Positions 1-12,278 of a stretch of 64,000 bases of DNA are shown here, in pieces. Below the pieces are notes generated by a model. That model had not been told where the DNA came from. It saw only the letters and a list, made by a program, of their open reading frames with translations, and searched no databases. Every line of letters begins with the position of its first letter. Within the stretch, counting starts at the first letter, position 1. Made by a program: the position numbers and the translations under genes. This DNA comes from Eudasyphora cyanicolor (taxonomy: Eukaryota; Arthropoda; Insecta; Diptera; Muscidae): assembly GCA_963930755.1 (NCBI GenBank), contig OZ005736.1:54540757-54604756 (forward strand), read 5' to 3'.

Positions 1-588
1 TGAGCACGATAACTCTCGAAAGGAGTAACGGATTGACTTCAAATTTGGTACGTGGTAATATTTTTTTCTATCTCCGGCCATGTTCGAAGATGGGCCATAT
101 TGGTCCACTCCTTCTAGTACCTCCCCCACAAAGGGTTAACATGTAGTGAAATATTGATTCTTTTAATATCGTACCTCCCCCACAAAGGGTTAACATGTAG
201 TGAAATATTGATTCTTTAATATCTTCTATACTACTTACTCGAATCTCCTGAAATTCCACACATAGTATTAGTTTATTATTCGCTGACACTTCAAAAAAAT
301 GGGCGAAGTTGCCGCGCCCATTGGTTCCACCCACATATTTTACACCAAAGGTTAACTGCTTATGGCTTTAATATCAGTTCATACAAATACTTTACATTTT
401 GTACAGTGTAAAGATTTTATAGTACCTAGAGTCCAGAGAAAAGTGGACATTATTGGCACGCCTCTTTTTGTGTCTCCCACATAAATGAACCATTCTACAC
501 CAAAAGTTAACAGCTTATAACGTTAATACCGGTACATACTATAAAGCAAATTAAATTGAAGTCGGTTTACCCGACTGAACTTACTTGT
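1..588 (+). mobile_element. INE-1/DINE-1-like element, family A, copy 1 (cut by window edge)
   Basis: The window opens inside this element, in the core block CACGATAACTCTCGAAAGGA that follows the GTCY stretch in fuller copies at 9,278 and 10,847. It runs to the family terminus, a hairpin (GTCGG-TTTA-CCCGAC) followed by ACTTG. Elements of this design are non-autonomous and Helitron-derived, and code for nothing. A 53-bp unit (GTACCTCCCCCACAAAGG...) is duplicated in tandem at about 118-170 and 171-223. Confidence 0.75.
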
Positions 589-1830
589 TACAGTTTTTTT
601 AGTGAGTTAAAAGTGAGTGGGTTTATCTTCATATTTGTGCTCCAACCACCATTAAACTTTTCACCGCAACCAACATTAATGATTTTAAATATTGTATTCG
701 ACTCACTTATTTTTGTAATTTGAAAATTCCATTCACCAAAAGTAGTCAAGAAAGTGTTTTTACATCGCAAAAAATTTACCTTTCATAAACTTTTTTGGAA
801 AAACAAAATATTGTATTATTTATAAAAAAAAAATTTCGATATTAGTAATAAATTTAATTATTTTCTATCAATAACTTACACAAAAATAAAAATTATTTCC
901 TCACACAAGTTGGTATCAAGATCAAATTCTAAACTGTAGTACATTTATGGACTCACATATTGTCATACTTGTCGACTACAAATTAGAAAAAATTCAAATA
1001 AAATAAAAATAAAGGATAATTACAATTATAATAATGAATATGTTTCTGAAAACAAAAAAATATTTATATACGTAAAAGGAATACTAATAAATTGCATCAT
1101 ATCATAGTAAGATAATTGCGAAAAATAATATATCTTTTAAATATATACTTACGTTGAGAATAAGCCGCTTTTCTATGACACAAATTCTCCTTAAAGACCC
1201 ATTCCAAAATTTTTTACAACAAATTAAAAAAAGTTTTATTAAATATCAAAGTTCCAGAAACAATTTATAATTTTTGTGTTCTGTTTATCATTCCGTTATT
1301 TTTTCAGAGCTTGCATAAAACTGATTTTCAGCGGACTTATTAACAAAATCATACCCCAAGTGCAGCACAATACCGTCAAAATAATTATGATGCACAAGAA
1401 ACAGAAGTTTATCGAATAAATGTAGACGGAGACGTCGAATAGCACATACACGAAATATTTTGAAATCGCGGCTATAATGTACACTATCCTTCAGTATTCC
1501 TTTGTTGCTATTACTATGAATAAATGTTAAATATTTGTATTTACATTTATATCACAATTTAATTTTAACACAATCACAGCGCGCTGTAAAAAACACTTTT
1601 ATACCATTTCTCAAAAAAGCATCTTTCAAAAACATACAAACAACAGATTCTCTTTAGTCCGAAACACAACGCTCTGCTCCTGATGCTCAGAGAAAGAGAG
1701 TATAATTAACTCTTAGAGATTATAATTATTTCACATATATAGTAAATATAAATAATGGCAACTGTCATAAAATTAACTTACAGAGCCGACATTTTTAAAG
1801 TCAGCACAGCCTCGAATTTTTTACCCAAAT
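589..1830. other. AT-rich DNA, nothing recognised
   Basis: Very AT-rich sequence with long A/T runs. Only short ORFs without recognisable motifs were seen on either strand. Confidence 0.6.
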
Positions 1831-2000
1831 TCAAAAGTTTTAAGGATTTTCTATATTAAAATAATGAAGTAGACTAGTAATAATGTTAAAGCTGCATCGG
1901 ACTTAAATATCAGTATGCTAATATTTGAATCCGATGCAGTTTTAAAGCTATTACTAGTCTACTTCATTATTTAAATATAGAAAATCCTTAAAACTATTGA
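1831..2000. repeat. Hairpin with 80-bp arms
   Basis: Left arm 1,831-1,910 and right arm 1,921-2,000 are near-perfect reverse complements around a 10-bp loop (CAGTATGCTA). Both arms carry AGTAGACTAGTAATA or its complement. It resembles a small fold-back or MITE, but no terminal motif or target duplication was established. Confidence 0.8.
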
Positions 2001-2394
2001 ATTATTACATAAAATAATGAAGCTGTTTTTTGTTGTTGTTTTTAATGAAGCTTGTTAGCAAAACAATGATTTTATTCTTTAATTTCACGGCGTATTTTTA
2101 AAAAACAGTGCACAAAACTTAGGATTACTGCGTCATTAAGTCAATTGCAAAGAAACTTTAGATCAAGGAAAATTTCTTAAAAAATTTAATTGTCATTATT
2201 TTAAAATTTAGCCATTTCTAGAACTTTAACAACGTATGCATCCCTCTACAATCGGATTTCAAATAGCAACACAGGATAACGAAAATTATAAGGGCTGTAT
2301 GTAGGGTGCACCAACAAAATTTCAGTTTGTTTCTGGAATTTGAATAATCTTCAAATTTAGGGGGTGACAAACCCATAATTTTTTTGGTTTGGGA
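2001..2394. other. AT-rich DNA, nothing recognised
   Basis: No coding, RNA or clear repeat signal was seen. Confidence 0.5.
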
Positions 2395-2509
2395 TCGACC
2401 CTATCTACTGTTCATGACTCAGGAAATGGTTCTGACCTAATCGGTGTAATAAATGATGGGTATACGAGAATATATTGTCTTTTAGGTTGCCACAAATTAA
2501 TGCATAAGA
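2395..2509 (-). mobile_element. INE-1-like family B relic, left part
   Basis: The segment GACTCAGGAAATGGTTCTGA...ATAAATGATGGGTATACG...TTAGGTTGCCACAAATTAATGC aligns, with decay, to the end region of complete family B copies (for example 27,470-27,555). The match breaks at the mariner element and resumes at 3,732. Confidence 0.5.
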
Positions 2510-3731
2510 GGGTTGCTATTAATATTTCGGTACTGGCAATACTGGTGTTGCCAGATGAAAACTGGAACATGCATTGGAAAGTATGACATTTTTAGTATAA
2601 CTTCTCTCAGACCGTTTTGTCATTTGAGAGCGAATTGTTTTGGTTGCAGTGTGTTGAAAATGCACCTCCAAAATATAGTTTTTGAACGCTTCGACATCTG
2701 CTTCAGGCGTCGAAAAACGTTGACAAAGCAGTTTTTTCTTGATGTGAGTAAATAAGAATAAGTCATTGTGTGTCAAATCAGGGCTGTACGGCGGATGACC
2801 CATCTATTCGACGTTTTGGCTGGTCAAAAAGGCACTGGTTTGAGCCGATGTGTGAGAGCTCGCATTGTCATGGTGCACAATGATTCGTCTTCTCTTGTTC
2901 GTTTTTCGAATTTCTCCGAAGACTTCAGGCAAACAAATGATGGTGTACCACTCCTACGTTGCTTAAGGGGAGCAGTCGCCACATGACCAGTTTTGCCGAA
3001 AAAACAGGAGACCATTTGCTTCGTAGTGCTTCTTCCACGAACAACTTTCGTTGGATTTGGCTCGTCTTCGAAGACCCACACGGTCGATTGCTGTTTTGTT
3101 TCGGAGATTCGTCACCTGTGACGATCTTATAAACGTCTTTTGAAGAACCGCGATCGTATTTTTTCAAAATTTCTTTGCACCAATCGACACGAGCCTTTAT
3201 TTGAGCGATTGTCAAATTGTGCGGGATCCAACGAGAACAAACCTTTTTAACGGCCAGGTGTTCATGCAATATCGAATGTATGTTGGTGGTAGAAATGCCC
3301 AAGGATGCCTCTATCTCACGGTATGTCACATGACGATCTTGCGTTATCAGTTCACGCACGGTATCAATGTTCTCTGGCACAACGGCCGTTTTTGGACGAA
3401 CTTCGTCATCGAGCGAGCGTCGGCCACGATTGAATTCAATAAACGAGTTTTTCACAGTGCTATAGGATGGTGCTTCATCGTCATACAAAGATTTAAGTTC
3501 ATAGATGCTTTCTTGTCGTGATAATCCACGTCGGAAGTTGTGAAAAATTATTGCACGAAAATGTTCACAAGTTAATTCAATTTTTTTGCCATATTGATTT
3601 TTTCAAGTCACTGTAAACAACACAAATGATGGCCGTACGTCAAAACGTTCTGAGTACGTTTATGCTAAAAAATGCCAAACTTTCCAATGGAAATGACAGA
3701 TAGCGCCAGCCAACACTTAGCAACCGTCGTA
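2510..3731 (-). mobile_element. DD34D mariner element, degenerate
   Basis: Imperfect terminal inverted repeats of roughly 110 bp bound the element. Read inward, both ends start GGTTGCTA and later share CATTGGAAAGT, a CATTTTTTAG-like stretch and CGTTTTG. The interior is a mariner transposase pseudogene on the minus strand. It lies inside an older family B INE-1-like relic, so the mariner is the younger insertion. Confidence 0.75.
2519..3592 (-). pseudogene. mariner (DD34D) transposase pseudogene
   Basis: This is a cut-and-paste transposase relic of about 345 codons, the usual mariner length. The start ATG is at 3,592, followed by a frameshift in a poly-A run. The helix-turn-helix region is readable (FNRGRRSLDDE, then TYREIEASLGIS). 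All three catalytic aspartates can still be read: VTGDES, HHDNASSHTS and SPDLTHND. Thirty-four residues separate the second and third, which gives DD34D. The gene is dead: the frame shifts near 3,080 and near 2,870-2,925, and there is an in-frame TAG at 2,804-2,806 where relatives have a leucine-like position just before MGHPPYSPD. The C-terminus (about 2,519-2,720) is diverged. Confidence 0.88.
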
Positions 3732-3772
3732 ATTCCATAATTTCCTGTTCCACATGTTATAAAAATGAGTTT
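3732..3772 (-). mobile_element. INE-1-like family B relic, right part
   Basis: CCATAATTTCCTGTTCCACA followed by TTATAAAAATG continues the family B terminus (CATAATACCCTGTACCACAG...GGTATAAAAA) that was interrupted at 2,509. Confidence 0.45.
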
Positions 3773-4307
3773 TTTCGGCACAACCTTATAAACTTTCAAC
3801 ATAAGATTCCATGATTTTCTATTGTGTGTTTACTTAATTTTTCGTTTGGAATACGTTATTAACTTCATAGATAAACACTTATATCAAAAGCTTAATAATG
3901 CCTACATTATATTTAAATGTTTACTTTTATCAATTTATACGGTTGTTATCGACATTATATTTTTGTTCAAACACAATATTCTAATTTTGTATAATATCAA
4001 ATTAAATAATATTTTTATTTAACAAATATCGATTTATTGGAATACCAAATTTTATGGAATTATATTTTGATATTAAATATTTAATCTTGTTTTTGTTTTT
4101 TTGTTTTATTCGATCTGCTTTCATAGTACATATTTTGTTTGATTTAAATATTTAATTTTATATTTATGTATATATATTTGTTAGATCAACATTAATAATA
4201 TTCCAGGAAAATTCCGAGGAATACAAATCCGGTTTATTGATATGATTGTAATTAACAATACCATAGAAAAACATATCGTCGGTGTTCTGACGAAAAATCG
4301 TATGTGT
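3773..4307. other. AT-rich DNA, nothing recognised
   Basis: Strongly AT-rich. The 66-codon ORF at 3,822-4,022 is low-complexity Ile/Phe/Leu/Asn and is not convincing as a gene. Confidence 0.55.
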
Positions 4308-4882
4308 TTTTATACCATCCACCATGGGATGGGGGTATATTTATTTTGTCACTCCGTTTGTAACACCACTAAAAATAGTAGTATATATGTTATCAATAGT
4401 GATATATTATAAATCATCGTAAAATTCTAAGACAATGTAGCCATGTTCGTCCGTCTGTTGTAATCACGCTACAATCTATAATACTTGAGATAGTTGGCTG
4501 AAATATGGTACATACATGTATACGTACGTATGTTCGTATATATAATATCGCAAATTTTGTATTTTTTCAAAAAGTGTTTATTTATTCCAATCCTCGAAGC
4601 ACTTAAAATAATCATTTTTTGTGATCTTGTTCAGCTCCTCCTTCGATGCCGTCTTTATCTCCTCAATCGTGGCGTAGCGTCGTCCTTTCATGGGCCTTTT
4701 CAGTTTTGGGAACAACAAATGGTCACGATATTTTTGAACATACCTCGTACTTATTATTACTACAGGAATGTTGGTTTTGAAAATGGGCAATATCGGTTCA
4801 TTTTTTGATATAGCCCCCATATATATCATATCTCCGATTTGACTTTTTAACGACACATAGACCAGAAATTTCAACTATTTAT
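4308..4882 (+). mobile_element. INE-1-like element, family C, copy 1
   Basis: It opens with TATACCATCCACCATGGGAT, then CACTCCGTTTGTAACACC, CGTAAAATTCTAAGAC, TGTAGCCATGTTCGTCCGTC and TAATCACGCTACAATC, the fixed order of blocks in family C. The layout matches Drosophila INE-1 (TATACCC start, short GTCY stretch, GCTCCCATATA block). A 140-bp mariner fragment interrupts it at about 4,575-4,718, after which the AATGGGCAATATCGGT block continues. The 3' terminus is missing. Confidence 0.7.
4575..4718 (-). pseudogene. mariner transposase C-terminal fragment
   Basis: The minus strand reads LFPKLKRPMKGRRYATIEEI and, further on, YFKCFEDWNK. This is the typical mariner C-terminus after the third catalytic residue. 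It is a different mariner lineage from the copy at 2.5 kb. Only about 45 codons remain, with no terminal repeats, embedded in a family C INE-1-like copy. Confidence 0.75.
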
Positions 4883-4904
4883 GCCCGTCCATATTTTGAT
4901 CAGG

Positions 4905-5045
4905 GATGTAACGAATATTCGCATTTGCATATGCGAACGCAAATTATTCGCATCATTCTGACATTCGCATTCGCAAAAACCATCTTTGGAATATTCGCTT
5001 TCGCAGAAATATATTTCAGTATTCGCTTCCATTTGTTAAAAGTGT
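4905..5045. repeat. ATTCGCAT-rich dispersed repeat, copy 1
   Basis: The block starts GGGATGTAACGAATATTCGC, contains five or six ATTCGCAT-like octamers, and ends CAGTATTCGCTTCCATTTGT. The same ends recur at 32,672-32,790. Confidence 0.65.
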
Positions 5046-5183
5046 TAAATCTCCTTATTCCCTTCACACAATTTGAAGATATTAATAAAAATGTTAACAA
5101 ATAACTACCTTCATCTACCGTCCCACATATAAGTAGTTAATATTGTCACTTTAATAAGAGATTGAATAACGCCTTAACATTTT

Positions 5184-6389
5184 TATACCCTACACCACAC
5201 TGTGGTACAGGGTATTATGACTTTGTTCATTTGTTTGTAACACCCAAAAGGAGAAGAGATAGACCCATTGTGTATTATACCGATCGACTTGTAATCACTT
5301 TCTGAGTTGATTTAGCTATGTCCGTCTGTCTGTCCGTCTGTCTGTCCGTCTGTCTGTCTGTCTGTCCGTCTGTAGACGTATTCTTGTAATCAAAGTACAG
5401 GTCGCAATTATGGTCCGATCTCAAACTTTGCACATATCTTTTTTAGGCCCAAGGACGATCCCTATTGAATTTGGTTAAAATCGGTTCAGATTTACATATA
5501 GCTCCCATATATATGTACCTTCGATTTGGCATATATGCACTGTATAAGCAACATTTTGTAACCGATTTGTACAAAAATTGACAGAGAGTAGTCTCATGAT
5601 ACACTTAGATACAATACAAAATTTGGGGGAAATCGGTTCAGATTTATATATAGCCCCCATATATATGTTGCACCCGATTTGACATGTAAGCGCTGTAGAA
5701 ACTGTATTTTATATCCAATCAGTACGAAATTCGGCAGAAAGAGGTTTCTTATTACATGAAGGAATACTGCCAAATTCGGAGAAAATCGGTTCAGATTTAG
5801 ATATAGCCCCCATATATATGTTACCCCCGATTTGAAATTCAATAGCTGTAGAAACTGTATTTTATATCCGATCACAACGAAATTCGGCAGAAAGAGGTTT
5901 CTTATTACACGAAGGAATACTGCCAAATTTGGAGAAAATCGGTTCAGATTTAGATATAGCCCCCATATATATGTTAGTGCCGATTTGACATTCAAGCGCT
6001 GTAGAGACTGTATTTTATATCCGATCAGTACAAAATTCGACAGAAAGAGGTTTCTATTTTACATGAATGAGTGTTCAGGGAAAATCGGTTCAGATTTATA
6101 TATAAGCTCCATATATATGTTCCTCCTGATTTGGTTACAAAGCGCTATAGAAGTTGTACTTTACTTCCGATCATTACAAAATTCTCCAGAAAGATGTTTC
6201 TCAATTTAGGAACGAATATTGCTTAATTTAGCGATTATCGGTTCAGAATTAGATATATCCGCATATATATGTTCTTACCCATTTACAAATTATTTCAAAT
6301 TATTATCGCAATAACCCTTATCGCATTGTTAGGGAGGTGTAGGGTATTATATAGTCGGCCCCGCCCGACTTTCTGCCTTTCCTTACTGG
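5184..6389 (+). mobile_element. INE-1-like element, family B, copy a (both ends present)
   Basis: The 5' end is TATACCCTACACCACACTGT. The order is then GTCY microsatellite (5,320-5,373), about four and a half tandem units of roughly 150 bp (each with AATCGGTTCAGATTTAGATA and GCCCCCATATATATG), and the terminal hairpin AGTCGG-CCCCGC-CCGACT. It ends CTTTCCTTACTGG followed by T. A hairpin shortly before a CTRR-type end is the hallmark of Helitron 3' ends. No transposase is encoded. Confidence 0.85.
5320..5373 (+). repeat. GTCT/GTCC tetranucleotide microsatellite in INE-1-like copy a
   Basis: Interrupted (GTCY)n run of about 13 units directly after TTTAGCTATGTCC, the standard position in these elements. 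Confidence 0.9.
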
Positions 6390-6429
6390 TTTATTTTTAT
6401 AAGCGTATGTATAGCATATACAATTATAT

Positions 6430-6610
6430 ATGACGAGATATTTTTTTACTCGGAATGTTACTAAATTTCCAAATCAAATCAACGTTTCTTTATTAAAATT
6501 GGTGTTGTCGCATATTTACAATATCCGACTATAATGAACTTAGAATGGGTAATGAGATGTCATTACTTGGTAATACAAGTGGAAATAGCATCTGCTTACC
6601 AATATTTTGC
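6430..6610. repeat. Dispersed repeat W, copy 1
   Basis: TTACTAAATTTCC...AATCAAATCAACGTTT and GGGTAATGAGATGTCATTAC recur as the reverse complement at 29,200-29,420. No coding content and no recognised terminal motif. Confidence 0.55.
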
Positions 6611-6648
6611 TGGGATAGGATACAAATATATTAATCTTATTAAATTCG

Positions 6649-7086
6649 ATACAATATTTTTGTAAATATTTGATGGTCTAAACCCCATTAACACATAATA
6701 AAATAATGAGCGTTAGAGCTAACGAAAGTTAAATTGTATGGAATTTGACAGCTATAACCGACAGTTTATTTATTTATTGTTATTGGCCCTAGGTCGAATT
6801 AATGGATTACACCGGTCAACAAAAACAAACTTTTGTCCTGGATTTCTGTTTTAATGCATAGATTCTGATAAAATATTTTTGTAAATATTTGATGGTCTAA
6901 ACCCCATTAACACATAATAAAATAATGAGCGTTAGAGCTAACGAAAGTTAAATTGTATGGAATTTGACAGCTATAACCGACAGTTTATTTATTTATTGTT
7001 ATTGGCCCTAGGTCGAATTAATGGATTACACCGGTCAACAAAAACAAACTTTTGTCCTGGATTTCTGTTTTAATGCATGGATTCTG
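6649..7086. repeat. 219-bp tandem duplication
   Basis: Two head-to-tail copies, about 6,649-6,867 and 6,868-7,086, differ by only a couple of bases (GCATAG versus GCATGG near their ends). Each contains CCCTAGGTCGAATTAATGGA and CACCGGTCAACAAAAACAAA. The near-identity implies a recent duplication. Confidence 0.92.
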
Positions 7087-7304
7087 ATGCTAGACATGAA
7101 AAAACGCCAAAATATAAATTCTTAGATTTTAAATTTAGTTTTTGTAAATTTTACACCGATAGGAAAGTTTTGAAGTTTAAAACTTATTAAATTAGCTACA
7201 ACTCTTTAAATAATACATCGATTTTTTTCGGAATGGGGTCATTAAGTTCATGATCGATCTGGCTTTACGATTAAATCATAAAAATATAACGATAGTGCAT
7301 TTAT

Positions 7305-8395
<1,091 letters not shown>

Positions 8396-9174
8396 AATTG
8401 ATAAAAATAGGTTGAATCACTATTATGACATAACTAGGGAACCATTTCTCCGAATTGGTTGAGGAAAGTTTTAAAAAATTCAAGATTAAGTAGCCTTCGG
8501 TTTCGACGATATCTTGCGAAAAAATCATATTTTTTGAGAAAATTGGAATATTTTTTAAATAAAAGCCCAATGAAAACATCTAAAAATGCACAATATTTAT
8601 ATTTTTATGATTTCGTCGTAAATTCTGATCGATTATGCAGAAAATGAGACCATTTCGAATAAAATCGGTGCATAATTTAAAAGGTTGTAGCGAGGAAACC
8701 AGCTACGTTTCTTGAAATTAGAAAAATTGCTCTAATTTCTACAAAATCAAACTTTGACAAAAAAAAATAATTTTTCATTTATTAGTAACAAAAAAGAAAC
8801 CAAAATTTGACACTAAGGAGTTAGATCCAAAAATCGTGTTGACCAGTGTTATAAAAAATTCGCAGCATAAAAACATTGCAAATATCGCGACCATCACAAA
8901 GCGTGATCATATCAAAATAAGTATAATCATATATAAAGCAAATTGTATTACAGTTCCAAATTTCCGCAAATTTTTAAAAGCCAAAGCAATTTGAGTAAAT
9001 ATACTATTTTCGATATAAATCGCGAAAGGAAGCAGATCCGATTTTGATCTCTTCATAGACGAAATGAAGGGATGACTGTGAACAAAACTCGTTAGCCTTT
9101 TTGGCGACAATCTAAGCCAACTTTCTATTCCTTGGGGCACGCTGTGCCTAAAACACATATGGGAAAACATCCGA
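8396..9174. other. Unassigned sequence
   Basis: AT-rich, no protein motif found. The 98-codon minus ORF at 8,907-9,203 overlaps an INE-1-like fragment and matches nothing I recognise. Confidence 0.5.
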
Positions 9175-9277
9175 CTTATGAATCCCCTCACCTTTAGTCC
9201 CAAAAAAATATAAGTAAATTTAACTATAAAAGCATTACACTGAACAAAATTTGAAGTATTTGTGTAACTGATATTTT
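9175..9277 (-). mobile_element. INE-1-like family A terminal fragment
   Basis: ATGAATCCCCTCACCTTTAG followed by AAAAGCATTACACTGAACAA is a shortened family A end in reverse orientation, abutting copy 3. Confidence 0.55.
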
Positions 9278-10073
9278 TATCCCCTCACCTTAGAGAGGAG
9301 GGTATATATATATCATTTGCTAAGAACCAAAAGTGAAACACATCGAAGGAGTGACCTAAGATCCTAAGTATGTTCGGTGGATATCCGTTTTGGATCATTT
9401 TAAGTCGAATGAGCAATGTCCGTCCGTCTGTCTGCTGGCTTGTGCGCACGATAACTCTCGAAAGGAGTAACCGATTGACTTAAAATTTGGTTTGTGGTAA
9501 TATGTTCTTCTATCTCCGGCTAAGTTCGAAGATGGGCCATATTGGTCCACTCCTTCTAGTACCTCCGCCACAAAGGGTTAACTATTGGTGAAATATTGAT
9601 TCTTTAATACCTTTTATACTACTTACTCGAATCTTCTGAAGTTGCACACGTAGTATTAGTTTGTTAGTCGCTAACACGTAAAGAAAAATGGGCATTATTG
9701 GCACGCTCCTTTTGGTACCTCCCACACAAATGGACCATTTTTGTACCAAAAGTTACCAGCTTATAACTTTAATACCAGTGCTTACAAATACTTACAATTT
9801 TGTACAGACTAATACTTTTTTGGTACTTAGAGTCCAGGAAAAAGTGGCCGTTATTGACACGCCCCTTTTGGTACCTTCCACATTAATGGGCCATTTTACA
9901 CCAAATGTTAACAGCTTTTAACTTTAATACCAGTACATACTTTAAAGTTATTAAATGCAAATTAAATTGATAATAATTTAATTAAAACAAAAAAATAAAC
10001 TTACGAATATTTTGTTGGTTCTCAAGGTGAGGGGATTCATAAGTCGATTTACCCGACTGAACTTTTTTACTTG
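9278..10073 (+). mobile_element. INE-1-like element, family A, copy 3 (both ends present)
   Basis: It starts TATCCCCTCACCTTAGAGAG and continues through CATCGAAGGAGTGACCTAAG, GAATGAGCAATGTCCGTCCG and the CACGATAACTCTCGAAAGGA core, then internal GGTACCTCCC units. It ends with TCGATTTACCCGACTGAAC and ACTTG. The GTCY stretch is short here (about three units), so the array length varies between copies. Confidence 0.85.
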
Positions 10074-10504
10074 TTTATAAAAAATTTAAGGAAAGAAAAT
10101 AAATCGATTCAGAGGTATCTCAATTTATATTTTTAATTTCCGTGAAATGTGACCGAAATAAAAAAAAACTTCAATAAATTATATTTTTTATTTTTAAATT
10201 CCTATGCTTTGTAGCATTAAAATAAACTTCAAAAAACCATTACAGATGAAAAAAGTCAATTTTTTTGAACTTTGACCTCGCCCCTGCCTTCAATTTTCAT
10301 TTAATTTTTTTAATAGTGTGGGTCATTAATCTCACATATAGGGGAGTATATATACACACATATAGGGAGTATATTAGGGCAACATTTTCTGAGAATTTGA
10401 GTAAGATCGAATTTTTGACTTGAGAAAGAACTACGCATATTTAGATTCCCTTTTGGTTCCTATAAGGAACATAGGGTCAGCATGAGATCTTCGCAGCGCG
10501 TGTC
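10074..10504. other. AT-rich DNA, nothing recognised
   Basis: Contains an imperfect repeat of CACATATAGGGGAGTATATA near 10,335-10,375. No gene signal. Confidence 0.5.
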
Positions 10505-10846
10505 CGACCCATTAATACCAGTGCATACAAATACTTGAAATATTGTGCAGTGTAATGTTTTTATAGTACTTACAGTACAAAGTGGGCGTTATTGCCACGC
10601 CCCTTCTAGTACCTCTCACGCAAATGGTAACAATTTTGGGAAATGTTAAAACTATTTATATATTTACTTCAATGATTTTCTCATTTTTAACATTTCACAA
10701 AATTGTTACCATTTGTGTGAGAGGTACTAGAAGGAGCGTGGCAATAACGCCCACTCTGTACTGGACTGTAGGTACTATAAAAAAATAACACTGCACAAAA
10801 TTTCAAGTATTTGTATGCACTGGTAATGATGTTATAAGCTGTTAAT
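10505..10846 (-). mobile_element. Family A fragment folded into a palindrome
   Basis: Arms at about 10,571-10,653 and 10,685-10,767 are reverse complements. Both contain GTGGGCGTTATTGCCACGCC-type sequence and the (A)GTACCTCTCAC block, around a loop of about 31 bp. The flanks are ordinary family A internal units. Confidence 0.75.
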
Positions 10847-11831
10847 TATACCCTCCATTTAGTGTGACGAGGATATATATATTTGCTACGGAAAAAAGTG
10901 TAAAACATCGAAGGAGTGACCTAAGACCCCAAGTATGTTCGGCGGAAATCCGTTTTGGGTCATTTTAAGTCGAATGAGCAATGTCCGTCCGTCTGTCTGT
11001 CTGTCTGTCTGCTGGCTGGTGCGCACGATAACTCTCGAAATGAGTAAACGATTGACTTCAAATTTCGTATGTGGTAATATTTTTTTCTATCTCCGGCTAA
11101 GTTCGAAGATGGTCCATATTGGTCCACTCCTTCTGGTACCTCCCCCACAAAGGGTTAAAATGTTGTGAAATATTGATTCTTTAATAACTGCTATTATACG
11201 TATTTGAATCATCTGAAATTCCACACATAGTATTAGTTTGTTAGTCGCTATCAACTCGAGGAAAATGGGCGAAATTGCCACGCCCCTTTTGGTACCTCCC
11301 ACACAAATGCACCATTTTGCACTAAAAGGTAAAAGCTTATAACATTAATACCAGTGTTTAGAAATACTTGAAGTTTTGTACAGTGTAATGTTTTCATAGT
11401 GCCTACAGTACATTGAAAAATTTGCGTTATTGTCAGGCCCCTTTTGGTACCTCTCCCACAAAGGTGCCATTTTGCACTAAAAGTTAACAGTTTATAACAT
11501 TAATATCAGTGTATACAATTACTTGAAATTTTGTACAGTGTAATGCTTTTATAATATCTATAGTCCAGTGAAAAATTAGCGTTATCACCACGCCCCTTTT
11601 TGTACCTCCCACACAAAATGGCCAAATTATACCACAATTTAATATCTCAACGTTAATATACCAGTCCATATAAACGGTTACAATTCGGCACAGTGCAATG
11701 TATTTAAAGTATCTACTATTCAGCGAAATATAGGCGTATTTCTTAATAATTTGTGTAATATTCAATATTACATTACTCACAAAGTGAGGGTATACCTTAG
11801 TCGGTTTACCCGACTGAAACTTTCTTACTTG
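10847..11831 (+). mobile_element. INE-1-like element, family A, copy 4 (both ends present)
   Basis: TATACCCTCCATTTAGTGTG start, short GTCY array (10,983-11,012), CACGATAACTCTCGAAATGA core, four internal units of about 155 bp, terminal hairpin AGTCGG-TTTA-CCCGACT and ACTTG end. Confidence 0.85.
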
Positions 11832-12115
11832 TTTTTTGTACCAATTGTTCACTTTGTGTGGGGTATCAAAAGGTGCGTGGCATTTTAGTTATTTTTTGTC
11901 CAGCTTATAGAGACGGTAAAATGATTACTATGTATGAAATTTTACAGAATTCCCATGAGTAGTATAGAAGTTATAAGAATTTTAACCCAAAATTGTTAAC
12001 CATTTGTGGGGGAGGTACCACAAAGGTTGTCCATCAAACATAAACTGGGTTTGAATAATATTTTACCACGTACGACATTCGGTCACTCCTTTCCAGGGTT
12101 ATCGTTAGCAATTTT
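11832..12115 (-). mobile_element. INE-1-like family A fragment, copy 5
   Basis: Diverged internal units in reverse, with GTGGGGGAGGTACCACAAAG and TCACTCCTTTCCAGGGTTAT. Both ends are lost. Confidence 0.6.
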
Positions 12116-12278
12116 CAGGATAATCCAGGATTAACGACTTTTCGTGTCCTTAATACACAAAAATTCGTTACTTAATTTATAATTCTTAGATAGGATGTTA
12201 AAATCTTTCAAATATCACTTACAGTATCGGACAATACATCTTGGACTAACTTCATACTTCTGTTCAATCGCCACTGAA

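Noticed and set aside
2484..2509. Left terminal repeat of the mariner beginning at TTAGGTTGCC
   Set aside because: These bases align to the family B INE-1-like end. The true mariner repeat starts at GGGTTGCTA and matches the right end inward for about 110 bp.
4494..4808. 104-codon plus-strand ORF at 4.5 kb
   Set aside because: It spans the INE-1-like sequence and the antisense of the mariner scrap, with no domain.
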